The notes: generated by a model not told the origin, from the sequence alone. A stretch of DNA of 5,614 nt from Pseudomonadota bacterium (GCA_021848555.1 JAJZUN010000218.1:1-5614); one strand, 5' to 3'. Positions 1-5,492 are shown, counted from the first letter of the stretch. Numbers and translations: made by a program.

Positions 1-17
1 CCCCCATCGCCTACACT
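1..17 (+). repeat. Truncated, degenerate terminal CRISPR repeat
   Basis: The sequence CCCCCATCGCCTACACT matches the last 17 bases of the repeat except for two G-to-C changes, at positions 10 and 14. Its upstream part is outside the window. Degenerate repeats mark the oldest end of an array, which puts the oldest spacer at 18-47. The changes still leave a -10-like TACACT at 12-17. This fits a copy that is kept only as the promoter for the first spacer. Whether more repeats lie further left cannot be seen. Confidence 0.75.
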
Positions 18-54
18 GGGATTGCCCGGCGCCACGCTGGCCGGCGCGTTGCGG

Positions 55-280
55 TTGGCCCGCATTCCCCCATCGGCTAGACTTCCGAGTAATGCACAGG
101 CTGATAGAACTGGTTGCGGTTGGCCCGCATTCCCCCATCGGCTAGACTCGCGAAGCTACATGAGCGCCTGCTCAGTCAGTTGCGGTTGGCCCGCATTCCC
201 CCATCGGCTAGACTCCTGAGTTGTTCAAGACCTGGAACGCATACGTTGCGGTTGGCCCGCATTCCCCCATCGGCTAGACT
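55..280 (+). promoter_or_regulatory. Promoters embedded in each CRISPR repeat
   Basis: Every full repeat contains TTGGCC, then exactly 17 bp, then TAGACT as its last six bases. This is a sigma70-like pair with 4 of 6 matches in each box and ideal spacing. The -35 boxes are at 55-60, 120-125, 186-191 and 252-257; the -10 boxes are at 78-83, 143-148, 209-214 and 275-280. In the type II-C systems of Neisseria and Campylobacter, each repeat carries a promoter whose -10 box is the repeat's 3' end, and transcription starts inside the following spacer without a long precursor. The position here is the same, so crRNA starts about 6-8 nt into each spacer are expected. There is no extended -10 TG, so strength is uncertain. 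Confidence 0.6.
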
Positions 281-326
281 CCGTAAGCGATTAAGCATTT
301 GATTTACATGGCTTAATCTCTTACGG
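281..326. repeat. 16-bp inverted repeat in the leader
   Basis: The left arm CCGTAAGCGATTAAGC (281-296) and the right arm GCTTAATCTCTTACGG (311-326) are reverse complements with one mismatch, separated by 14 bp. The left arm begins at the first base after the last repeat. As RNA it would make a strong hairpin, but neither strand has a following U-run, so an intrinsic terminator is not well supported. As DNA it presents two inverted copies of one sequence around the IHF site. It could be a Cas1-Cas2 or host-factor anchoring site, or an RNA processing or termination hairpin for array read-through. Confidence 0.85.
292..304 (-). promoter_or_regulatory. Predicted IHF binding site in the leader
   Basis: The minus-strand sequence AATCAAATGCTTA matches the IHF consensus WATCARNNNNTTR at every specified position. 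It begins 11 bp from the repeat-leader junction, similar to the IHF site beside the first repeat in the E. coli type I-E leader, where IHF bends DNA so that Cas1-Cas2 can integrate at the correct end. Such consensus matches occur by chance, but the location inside the leader and between the arms of an inverted repeat makes this one credible. Binding is inferred. Confidence 0.6.
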
Positions 327-348
327 GGCTGCCCGAAAATTGGGTCTA

Positions 349-687
349 TCAGAACAGCGTCAACTGCTCTGGCTGTCCCCGGCCGCCACGCTGGCGCAAA
401 CCGCCCCGGAACACCGTCATCGTCTCGAACTGCCGATCCGTCACTGCCAGCACGTGGACCTTGCCTTCCGCAGGGACTTGTCGGCTCACCGCCCTGACGC
501 GTACCTGGGCCTGCTCCTTCCCGGCGCACCAGCGCATATAGACGCTGAACTGGCTCATCTCCCATCCTTCGTCCAGCAACCACTGCCTAAACGCAGTCGC
601 TGCCGTCCGCTGTGGCTTCGTCATCACCGGGAGGTCGAACATCAGCACCAGCCACACGATCCGATATCCGCTCAGGGTCGTCGCCAT
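349..687 (-). CDS. cas2: CRISPR-associated endoribonuclease Cas2 (type II-C)
   Basis: Cas2 forms the central dimer of the Cas1-Cas2 complex that integrates new spacers. From the ATG at 687 the protein is 112 residues and starts MATTLSGYRIVWLVLMFDLP. The first beta strand, WLVLMFDLPV, carries the family's conserved Asp (D18). The middle part, EMSQFSVYMR followed by GKEQA, and the region GKVHVLAVTDRQFE are characteristic of the short Cas2 of type II-C loci, and the chain ends in the usual Leu-Phe after QPEQLT. A GTG at 699, with AAGTGAG nearby, could add four residues (MRCR), but the ATG gives the more natural N-terminus. The gene is last in the cas operon, overlaps the 3' end of cas1 by about 100 bp in another frame, and stops 68 bp from the array. 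Confidence 0.93.
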   Translation of the reverse strand: MATTLSGYRIVWLVLMFDLPVMTKPQRTAATAFRQWLLDEGWEMSQFSVYMRWCAGKEQAQVRVRAVSRQVPAEGKVHVLAVTDRQFETMTVFRGGLRQRGGRGQPEQLTLF

Positions 688-1594
688 CCGACATCTCACT
701 TAGGCGGTGCCGCGGAAGATCCAGCTTCGGTTCCCCTGTCAGGTAGCTCTCCGCAAGGCTTTGGGCTGCGCGCAACACCGCGGTTGAGAGCGGCGTCGTT
801 CCCGCGACCGTCACCTCATCACGCAACAGAACTCGGGCAAGGTGCCGCTTCGCCTCCACCGTGACCTCACTCGTCCCAGCCTCCAGCAGCGCGCAGACCT
901 CACTGTCGACAGCCGGTCGGAACGGCTCCATCAGATCATCCGCCAATGGCATCGAATTCTGCGGGTGGCGATGGAACACACCAAGGCCCGGATGCAGCCC
1001 TACCGCGCAGATGGACCGAGCCACCGCCGCTCGCAGCACGGCATAGCCGTAGTTCAGTAGCGCATTGGCCCCTTTCCCATCAGGATCGCGGCGGAAGTCT
1101 GCCCCCATCAGCAGCGGCCAGTAACGGCGTGCCGCCTGCGCTTCCAGATTGTTCGGGTCGCCAGAACGCACATGCCGGGCAAGCCACTCAAACGCGCCCG
1201 CCGGCTTGCCGAAGGATTCCAGCACGTGGCCTTGGCGGCGGATTTTCGCTGCCACGATCAGTGCCCATAGACGCTTTTCCATGGCCTTCGTGCGCTCGAT
1301 CTGCGCGGCCATGCGTCGCGAAACGGCATGGTGTCCGGCCATTGGCCAGAGCAGCGCTACAGGCGCAAAGTTCACACTAGGCACGACAAAGGGCAAACCG
1401 CGTTCGGCCAAGGCGCTCAGCAGCGCGACTGAAACCGATGTGCCCCTCGCCGTTGCGAGTACGCTGGAAATGTCATCCAACGGCACGCGTCCGATCTCCT
1501 CGCGGCCCTGGCTGACCACCAGAAAGCCGCGCTCCTTGGAAAGGTGCCGGCCCTCCTCGGCGATCTCGACAATACGACCAAGCGGGCTGACCAT
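587..1594 (-). CDS. cas1: CRISPR-associated integrase Cas1 (type II-C)
   Basis: Cas1 is the metal-dependent integrase that, with Cas2, inserts new spacers at the leader end of the array. The ORF encodes 335 residues. The catalytic set is present: Glu151 in NNLEAQAARRYW, His208 in GVFHRH, and Asp220/Glu223 in LADDLMEPFRP, the classic Cas1 signature. The start ATG (1594) lies 3 bp after the cas9 stop, which suggests translational coupling; no strong Shine-Dalgarno is visible. Type II Cas1 proteins are usually near 300 residues, and the conserved part here ends around LDLPRH (residues 291-296). The remaining roughly 35 residues are polar and low in recognisable structure, and they are read through the start of cas2 in another frame. 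An ancestral stop may have been lost by a small indel: TAA and TGA occur in the two other frames just before the cas2 start. The core enzyme appears intact. Confidence 0.95.
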   Translation of the reverse strand: MVSPLGRIVEIAEEGRHLSKERGFLVVSQGREEIGRVPLDDISSVLATARGTSVSVALLSALAERGLPFVVPSVNFAPVALLWPMAGHHAVSRRMAAQIERTKAMEKRLWALIVAAKIRRQGHVLESFGKPAGAFEWLARHVRSGDPNNLEAQAARRYWPLLMGADFRRDPDGKGANALLNYGYAVLRAAVARSICAVGLHPGLGVFHRHPQNSMPLADDLMEPFRPAVDSEVCALLEAGTSEVTVEAKRHLARVLLRDEVTVAGTTPLSTAVLRAAQSLAESYLTGEPKLDLPRHRLSEMSDGDDPERISDRVAGADVRPPGDDEATADGSDCV

Positions 1595-1597
1595 CGC

Positions 1598-4500
1598 TCA
1601 AAACCGGGGAGGGCCAGGATCGCGCACGCGGCCAATCGGATTGACCATAACCTTCCGCGCTGAGCTTTCAGCGAACCTCTTGGCGCTCAGATAAGAATAT
1701 TTGAAACAGTCGCCCTTGTCTGCATCGCGGGCCTTTAGATTGCCGGACTCGTGTACAGCCGCCAGGGCAATCTGTCCTTCCCTGAATTTGACTACCCGTA
1801 GCAGACGCCGGCTTTCACCGATGCCGAGCGCCAGCACATCCGACTTGTGAATTCGCGCAAGCAACTTGGCTGCCGGATGCGGACGGCGATCCGGGACCGG
1901 CCGCCCAAGCCGCTTCGCCTCCGCGTCGGCCGCCGCGTGCAGCATCGGCACTGCCGGCATCACGATGTTGCCTCCCGGCTTACCCGCATGCGGAATCCAC
2001 CAGACCTCTATGCGGTGGTTGGCATCCAGCTTCACCCGCCGATACGCTTTGCCCGTGTGCCGGTCGCGAAATTCCGCTGTCCCGTCGAGCCGTTCGCGCG
2101 CCTGCACGCGACGAACGAACCTGCCGTCGCCGTGCGGTACCCGCGAGAGTGCCGCAGCCTGGGCCGGCTTGCCATTGACAGTGAGGGCAGAAAGAATCTG
2201 GCCGCGCAGCACGCGATCGGCCACCGATTCCGTCACCTCATCCTCCGACCAGCCTGCGAGCGTCTGAATTGGTACATGGTGCGCGACGTTCGGTTCCCCG
2301 GCAGGCGCGTTCGTCAAGCTCGCATATGCTGTATCGTTGTGAAGCTTGCCGGATGGCGCGATGTCCGGCTTGTGCGACACCACAATTTCCTGCACCTTCA
2401 ATGCCACCTCGGCCACGAACCCCGGCCAAGGTTCGGGCAGGTTGTCCATCAGCCGGCCTGCATCCTGGCCGCGCCTTGCTGCAGTGGCAACCCGCTGCAA
2501 CAGACCGCGGTCGATTAGCCCAACCGTGAGTGCGTCGATTGCATGGTGGCGATGATCGGTCCGCTCCTTGCGGGCGCCGCCCTTGCCCAGCACCGCCTTA
2601 CTGTTCAGCCCCAGCCGTCCACGGAGCAGCGCCGTCAGGCGTCCCGGCACAACATGGACCTTGTTGGGATCGCAGATCACACGGAGATAGAGGTGCGCCA
2701 AGCGTGACAGGTAGGCGCTGTCCGTCAGATGACGAGCAAGGAAGTCGCCGTGATCGCCCTGCCACTTCTTGAGCGCATCAGGGGCGAACCGCCACCCCTT
2801 AGCATACGGCAGTTGCCGCGCACGCTCCTGAATCGCCGGCCATTCTGGCGAAGCATGGAATGCGTCATAGGGTGTCTGGCGTGCCTTGCGTCGATTCGCC
2901 TCGCGCATCACGAGTACCCGGTTGTTGAAGCTATTGTCGAGCGTGATCGCGAATGGAAGAATATGGTCCTCTTCGATCTCACCGGAAAATAGCCGCTCTA
3001 TCGAGATACGCTCGCCCGTGTAGGGGCAAACGCGCTCTTTGGGGTCCTCAGCCTGTTCTTGCCATAGCCGCATGAAATCAAGGTTCCGCCCGTTAGCCGG
3101 CAGCCCAAGGCTATCTAATTGCTGGCTCCATCGTTCTCTTCGCTCCTTATTTTCTTTTTGTTCCTTTTCGATCTTCGCGCGTTCGAACGCTGACTGAGAC
3201 ACATCCCGCAACACCTCCACCACGATCTCGGCCGGTGGGCCATGGGCTTCAATCAATGCGTTTACAACGCGGCGAAGCTGGTTGAGCGCCACATGGACGG
3301 TCGGATTGGACGCGCGACCGAACCGACGTTCCGGCGGATCGGCTGGTTTGCCACTGCCAGTCCCCAGCCGCTCGAACAGCACCTCGCCATAATAAGGTAA
3401 TGCGTCTAGGATCAAGCCGTCCCGGTCATCCGAGTGATGTGCGTAGCCGGCGGCTTGCACGGCCGCACTATAAACTAAACCAGCCTCCAAATGCGGCAAA
3501 ATCATCTGAATCGCTTTGCTTGATAGAGACGCATGTCCATCTGGTAGCGAGATTTTTTGTACCTCCAAAGCCACCGCAGGCGGCACGCCCAGGACGTTCA
3601 AGGCAGAAATCGCTTCATCCTCGCTTTCGCATTCCAGCAGCGCGGCCGTGATTGCGTCGCGGCGGCCCAGATCGAGTTTCGGCCATATCTCCGCAAGGGG
3701 CGCCTTCTTCGCGGCCAGCCGTTTGGCGGTTTCTGCGCCCTTCAACTCCGTCCGTGCCCTTGACTCGAGATTGAACGTCTCGCCGTCCGTCAGGCCAAGG
3801 TGCTTGCGTATGCGGTCAAAGGAAAGATCACGACCCGCATTGAGCATTTCCGAGAGCAGCGATCTTTGCTGCCCAGTCAGCGGTCGGTCCAGCTCGCCCA
3901 CCCGGCGGATGGCGAGGTGCGCCAAGTCCTGGGCGATGCGGAACGCCTGCGTGGAGGGAAGCGCACGCGGCGCTCGTTCCTCGTCGGGTTCCAGCCAGCA
4001 TTTCCCAACCGGCGGCTCGCGCAACGGGCGCTGGTGCAGCAGGATTCCGCGCAGTACTACTCCAGCCTTGGCCGAAAGCGTCGGGTTCCATGCCGCTTGC
4101 GCGGCCCACACTATGTCAAACTCCGCCGCCACCATGTCGCGGGTCGGATAGAACGGGTAGTCGGCCTTTGCGCCAGCGCCACGTAGCCGGGCACGCACGT
4201 CCAGCCGTCGAGCGTGCCGCTCGGCCAGCCAACTACCGAGCGTCATATGTCCGGTGCGAGCGATCTCGGCCTTGAGCCGCTCGGCCGCATCGGCGATCTT
4301 GCCGCGTTCCTCGTTGCCACGATCAACCTTCCGGTTACTCCTGAATCCACGCCTTTGGTTCAGATGGAAGATCACTCGGCCCAGTTCGTAAGGCTCCAGC
4401 CGCCGGTGCAGCGCATCGGCACGCAGCGCATAGGGATCAAGCCCGGCCACAGCCGCCCGCTCGGAGGCATCGCTTGGCATCAGGCCATGCCGAGTAAGCG

Positions 4501-4729
4501 CGTTCAGCAGGGCGCGTCGCCGTTGCAGATAGCGGTCGCGTCTCCGCCGCATCTGCCTCGCTCGCCGGCGTTCCGCGGCCAGCGATGTATTGGTCTTGGG
4601 TTCGCGTCCGTCTGGGAATACGCGGACGCCGATGTCCCGAATGCCGCAGGGCGAACTGGTGGCGTCCAGGGATAACAGGCACCAGCCAATCGAGTTGGCG
4701 CCGATGTCGAGGGCCAAACGGTAGGTCAT
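1598..4729 (-). CDS. cas9: CRISPR-associated endonuclease Cas9 (type II-C)
   Basis: Cas9 is the RNA-guided double-strand DNA nuclease that uses crRNA paired with tracrRNA. The start is the ATG at 4729, giving MTYRLALDIGANSIGW with RuvC-I Asp8. The open frame continues upstream to 4843, but that extension translates the tracrRNA anti-repeat and is not protein. The product is 1043 residues, typical for II-C. Domains in order: RuvC-I (1-45); an arginine-rich bridge helix (about 51-75); a helical recognition lobe (to about 480); RuvC-II with Glu505 in EIVVEVLRD; an HNH domain (about 560-640) with CPYTGE, Asp588-His589 in EEDHILPF, and Asn612 in EANRRKARQTPYDAF, closely paralleling the Neisseria enzyme; RuvC-III with His729 and Asp732 in RHHAIDAL; and a C-terminal wedge/PAM-interacting region (about 760-1043). 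All nuclease residues are present, so the enzyme should be active. The PAM cannot be read from the sequence. Confidence 0.98.
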   Translation of the reverse strand: MTYRLALDIGANSIGWCLLSLDATSSPCGIRDIGVRVFPDGREPKTNTSLAAERRRARQMRRRRDRYLQRRRALLNALTRHGLMPSDASERAAVAGLDPYALRADALHRRLEPYELGRVIFHLNQRRGFRSNRKVDRGNEERGKIADAAERLKAEIARTGHMTLGSWLAERHARRLDVRARLRGAGAKADYPFYPTRDMVAAEFDIVWAAQAAWNPTLSAKAGVVLRGILLHQRPLREPPVGKCWLEPDEERAPRALPSTQAFRIAQDLAHLAIRRVGELDRPLTGQQRSLLSEMLNAGRDLSFDRIRKHLGLTDGETFNLESRARTELKGAETAKRLAAKKAPLAEIWPKLDLGRRDAITAALLECESEDEAISALNVLGVPPAVALEVQKISLPDGHASLSSKAIQMILPHLEAGLVYSAAVQAAGYAHHSDDRDGLILDALPYYGEVLFERLGTGSGKPADPPERRFGRASNPTVHVALNQLRRVVNALIEAHGPPAEIVVEVLRDVSQSAFERAKIEKEQKENKERRERWSQQLDSLGLPANGRNLDFMRLWQEQAEDPKERVCPYTGERISIERLFSGEIEEDHILPFAITLDNSFNNRVLVMREANRRKARQTPYDAFHASPEWPAIQERARQLPYAKGWRFAPDALKKWQGDHGDFLARHLTDSAYLSRLAHLYLRVICDPNKVHVVPGRLTALLRGRLGLNSKAVLGKGGARKERTDHRHHAIDALTVGLIDRGLLQRVATAARRGQDAGRLMDNLPEPWPGFVAEVALKVQEIVVSHKPDIAPSGKLHNDTAYASLTNAPAGEPNVAHHVPIQTLAGWSEDEVTESVADRVLRGQILSALTVNGKPAQAAALSRVPHGDGRFVRRVQARERLDGTAEFRDRHTGKAYRRVKLDANHRIEVWWIPHAGKPGGNIVMPAVPMLHAAADAEAKRLGRPVPDRRPHPAAKLLARIHKSDVLALGIGESRRLLRVVKFREGQIALAAVHESGNLKARDADKGDCFKYSYLSAKRFAESSARKVMVNPIGRVRDPGPPRF

Positions 4730-4737
4730 GAGGCAGC

Positions 4738-4766
4738 TTGACCTAGAGACGATCGTTCCGCAATAT
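4738..4766 (+). promoter_or_regulatory. Candidate tracrRNA promoter
   Basis: TTGACC (4738-4743, 5 of 6 to consensus) is followed after 17 bp by CAATAT (4761-4766, 3 of 6). The predicted start is near 4773, about 18-20 nt before the anti-repeat. The -35 box lies in the cas9 5' untranslated region, and the -10 is nearly the same base pairs as the cas9 -10 on the other strand. The -10 is weak, so the exact start is uncertain. Confidence 0.4.
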
Positions 4767-4790
4767 GAGGTCGGAAAGTTGCCGTTCCAA
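4762..4790 (-). promoter_or_regulatory. Candidate cas operon promoter
   Basis: On the minus strand TTGGAA (4790-4785) is followed after 17 bp by CATATT (4767-4762). Each box matches the sigma70 consensus at 4 of 6 positions. The predicted start is near 4755, about 25 nt before the cas9 ATG. It shares its -10 region with the candidate tracrRNA promoter on the other strand, and its -35 lies just before the anti-repeat. This is a sequence prediction only. Confidence 0.4.
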
Positions 4791-4880
4791 TTTAGCCGAT
4801 GGGGGAATGCGGGCTTTCCGTTAACAAGTGCCTTCGGGCGCACCAGATGGATGACCGGCCACGGCCGGTCATCCCATCCG
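4773..4880 (+). ncRNA. tracrRNA for type II-C Cas9
   Basis: The tracrRNA pairs with the repeat part of crRNA, creating the RNase III substrate and the Cas9 scaffold. The anti-repeat is at 4791-4825. It is followed by a nexus-like hairpin at 4828-4843 (GTG, CC, loop TTCG, GG, then CAC) and a strong terminal hairpin of 12 perfect pairs: GGATGACCGGCC (4849-4860) with GGCCGGTCATCC (4863-4874), extended by GAT/ATC across a bulge. The order of anti-repeat, short hairpin and long GC-rich hairpin matches known II-C tracrRNAs. The gene is divergent from cas9 and at the opposite end of the locus from the array. The 5' end is set by the predicted promoter and the 3' end by the last hairpin. There is no U-run after it, so the true 3' end may lie further right. 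Confidence 0.88.
4791..4825 (+). other. tracrRNA anti-repeat
   Basis: Bases 4793-4814 are the exact reverse complement of repeat positions 11-32 (22 pairs). Two more pairs are possible at the 5' side, U4792 with G33 (wobble) and U4791 with A34. TTT at 4815-4817 then faces TTG of the repeat as an internal loop. CCGTTAAC (4818-4825) re-pairs with the first seven repeat bases, GTTGCGG, with one bulged U. This similarity fixes both the strand of crRNA transcription and the identity of the tracrRNA. Confidence 0.93.
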
Positions 4881-4904
4881 TTCCGGGCTACCTAATCTCA
4901 ACCG

Positions 4905-5039
4905 ATGAACGGTCCCGGCAATCTTCTTGCGCGGGGCGGCCGCAGCTTCCAAGCAACACTGGGCAAAGCAAGTATGATCACGGTCAGCCTGGAAACCATG
5001 AAGATCGTCCGCGCCCTGCCGCCCCTCGATATCGACTGA
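4905..5039 (+). CDS. Possible small ORF, 44 residues, unknown function
   Basis: An ATG at 4905 opens a 44-codon frame ending in TGA at 5037-5039; a second in-frame ATG at 4974 would give 21 residues. The C-terminal part, MITVSLETMKIVRALPPLDID, has a balanced composition with GC-ending codons, unlike the arginine- and proline-rich shadow frames around it. I do not recognise the protein. There is no clear Shine-Dalgarno upstream of either ATG. It lies about 25 nt beyond the tracrRNA hairpin on the same strand. It could be a small protein, the decayed end of a larger gene, or chance. Confidence 0.22.
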   Translation: MNGPGNLLARGGRSFQATLGKASMITVSLETMKIVRALPPLDID

Positions 5040-5156
5040 GCGCGGTATCCCGCCGCCTCTCCGATACTGCGCCGGTCAGGCGCCCAGGCGGTCCAGCCAC
5101 CTCCGGCGCTTGCTTGCCCCACGCGCACGCGGGAGGCGTCACGCGCGGCCCTGCGG
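5040..5156. other. Intergenic stretch without recognised content
   Basis: GC-rich sequence follows the possible small ORF. Open frames here on both strands are rich in Arg, Gly, Ala and Pro and look like unselected GC-rich translation. I see no RNA gene, motif or repeat in it beyond its short GCGC-type runs. Confidence 0.5.
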
Positions 5157-5181
5157 CCCCCGCCCGCGCGCGGGGGATTTT
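5157..5181 (+). terminator. Terminator-like GC hairpin
   Basis: CCCCCGC (5157-5163) and GCGGGGG (5170-5176) form a 7-bp all-GC stem with a 6-nt loop, followed directly by ATTTT (5177-5181); a longer T-run follows at 5189-5194. This could stop plus-strand transcription coming from the tracrRNA side. The T-tract next to the stem is short, and the region is generally GC-palindrome rich, so chance is possible. Confidence 0.35.
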
Positions 5182-5480
5182 CCGCCAATTTTTTAGACTG
5201 CTCACAGTGGCGGCAGCACCGCAAAACCGGCTGTTTCCGGCGGATCATAGGGGGGAGGGGGTGATTTATGGCACGCGCGCGCAGTCAATCGTGGGGAGTG
5301 CGAAACGGCCCTGCACGGGCGCTGGGAACGATTTGCCCGCGCGCGCGGGTTTCGGGGGCGGTTTCCTCACCCCGTTCACAGTCGCCGCAGCGCCAACAAA
5401 TCGGCCGCTTACCGGGATTGAAATGCAGCGCGGGCACTTTCGGCACGCGCGCGCGGTCATTTGCGCGGTGGACAGGCAGG
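5162..5480 (-). repeat. Two imperfect tandem copies of a ~173-bp GC-rich element
   Basis: Two blocks starting at 5162 and 5335 share ordered landmarks at nearly constant offset: GCCCGCGCGCG (5162 and 5335), CACAGT followed by a GCAGC motif (5203 and 5377), a CGGC-CCGG segment (about 5227 and 5402), and GGCACGCGCGCGC (5270 and 5442). The offsets are 172-174 bp. Between landmarks the copies have diverged strongly. On the minus strand both copies read in part as similar peptides (AAATVNGV and AAATVSSL), but the frames break, so an intact repeat protein is not supported. The block lies just downstream of the truncated minus-strand gene that ends at 5493. I do not recognise the element. Confidence 0.5.
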
Positions 5481-5492
5481 GCTTGACGCGGT

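Larger units (their letters stand above)
1..280 (+). CRISPR. Type II-C CRISPR array, 4 full repeats plus 1 partial degenerate repeat, 4 spacers
   Basis: Four identical 36-bp repeats lie at 48-83, 113-148, 179-214 and 245-280. Each begins GTTGCGGTTGGCCCGC and ends ATCGGCTAGACT. A 17-bp partial copy with two changes is at 1-17. Spacers are 18-47 (30 bp), 84-112 (29 bp), 149-178 (30 bp) and 215-244 (30 bp), and they are unrelated to each other. The 36-bp repeat and 30-bp spacer are typical of type II systems. The crRNA strand is the plus strand, because only that strand's repeat is complementary to the tracrRNA encoded at about 4773-4880; the cas genes are on the opposite strand. The array may continue to the left of the window. 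No protospacer for any spacer is visible in the window. Confidence 0.98.
281..348 (-). promoter_or_regulatory. Leader-like segment between CRISPR array and cas2
   Basis: This 68-bp stretch lies between the last perfect repeat and the cas2 stop codon. It is clearly more AT-rich than the surrounding DNA over 286-320. It directly abuts an undegraded repeat, at the end of the array opposite the degenerate repeat, which is where spacer integration is expected. It holds a nearly perfect inverted repeat and an IHF-consensus site, listed separately. Leader function is inferred from position and content. There is no T-run that would make it a standard intrinsic terminator for either the array or the cas operon. 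Confidence 0.65.

Noticed and set aside
30..41. 12-nt identity between spacer 1 and the cas2 gene (384-395), possible self-targeting
   Set aside because: The match is in the middle of the spacer and GC-rich, and does not extend to either end, so it is too short for a protospacer.
22..302. Plus-strand frames with a repeated LRLARIPPSARL peptide, and a minus-strand frame with RSLADGGMRANRN repeats (176-583)
   Set aside because: The peptide repeats are simply the CRISPR repeat translated, and the rest of the minus-strand frame is out-of-frame cas2.
281..326. Intrinsic terminator for the array or the cas operon
   Set aside because: The hairpin is strong, but neither strand has a T-run after the stem.
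1847..4675. Several long plus-strand frames opposite cas9
   Set aside because: They are antisense shadows of a well-supported Cas9 coding sequence, common in GC-rich genomes.
4730..4843. 38-residue N-terminal extension of the Cas9 reading frame
   Set aside because: It translates the tracrRNA anti-repeat and promoter region. Cas9 proteins begin a few residues before the RuvC-I Asp, which the ATG at 4729 provides.
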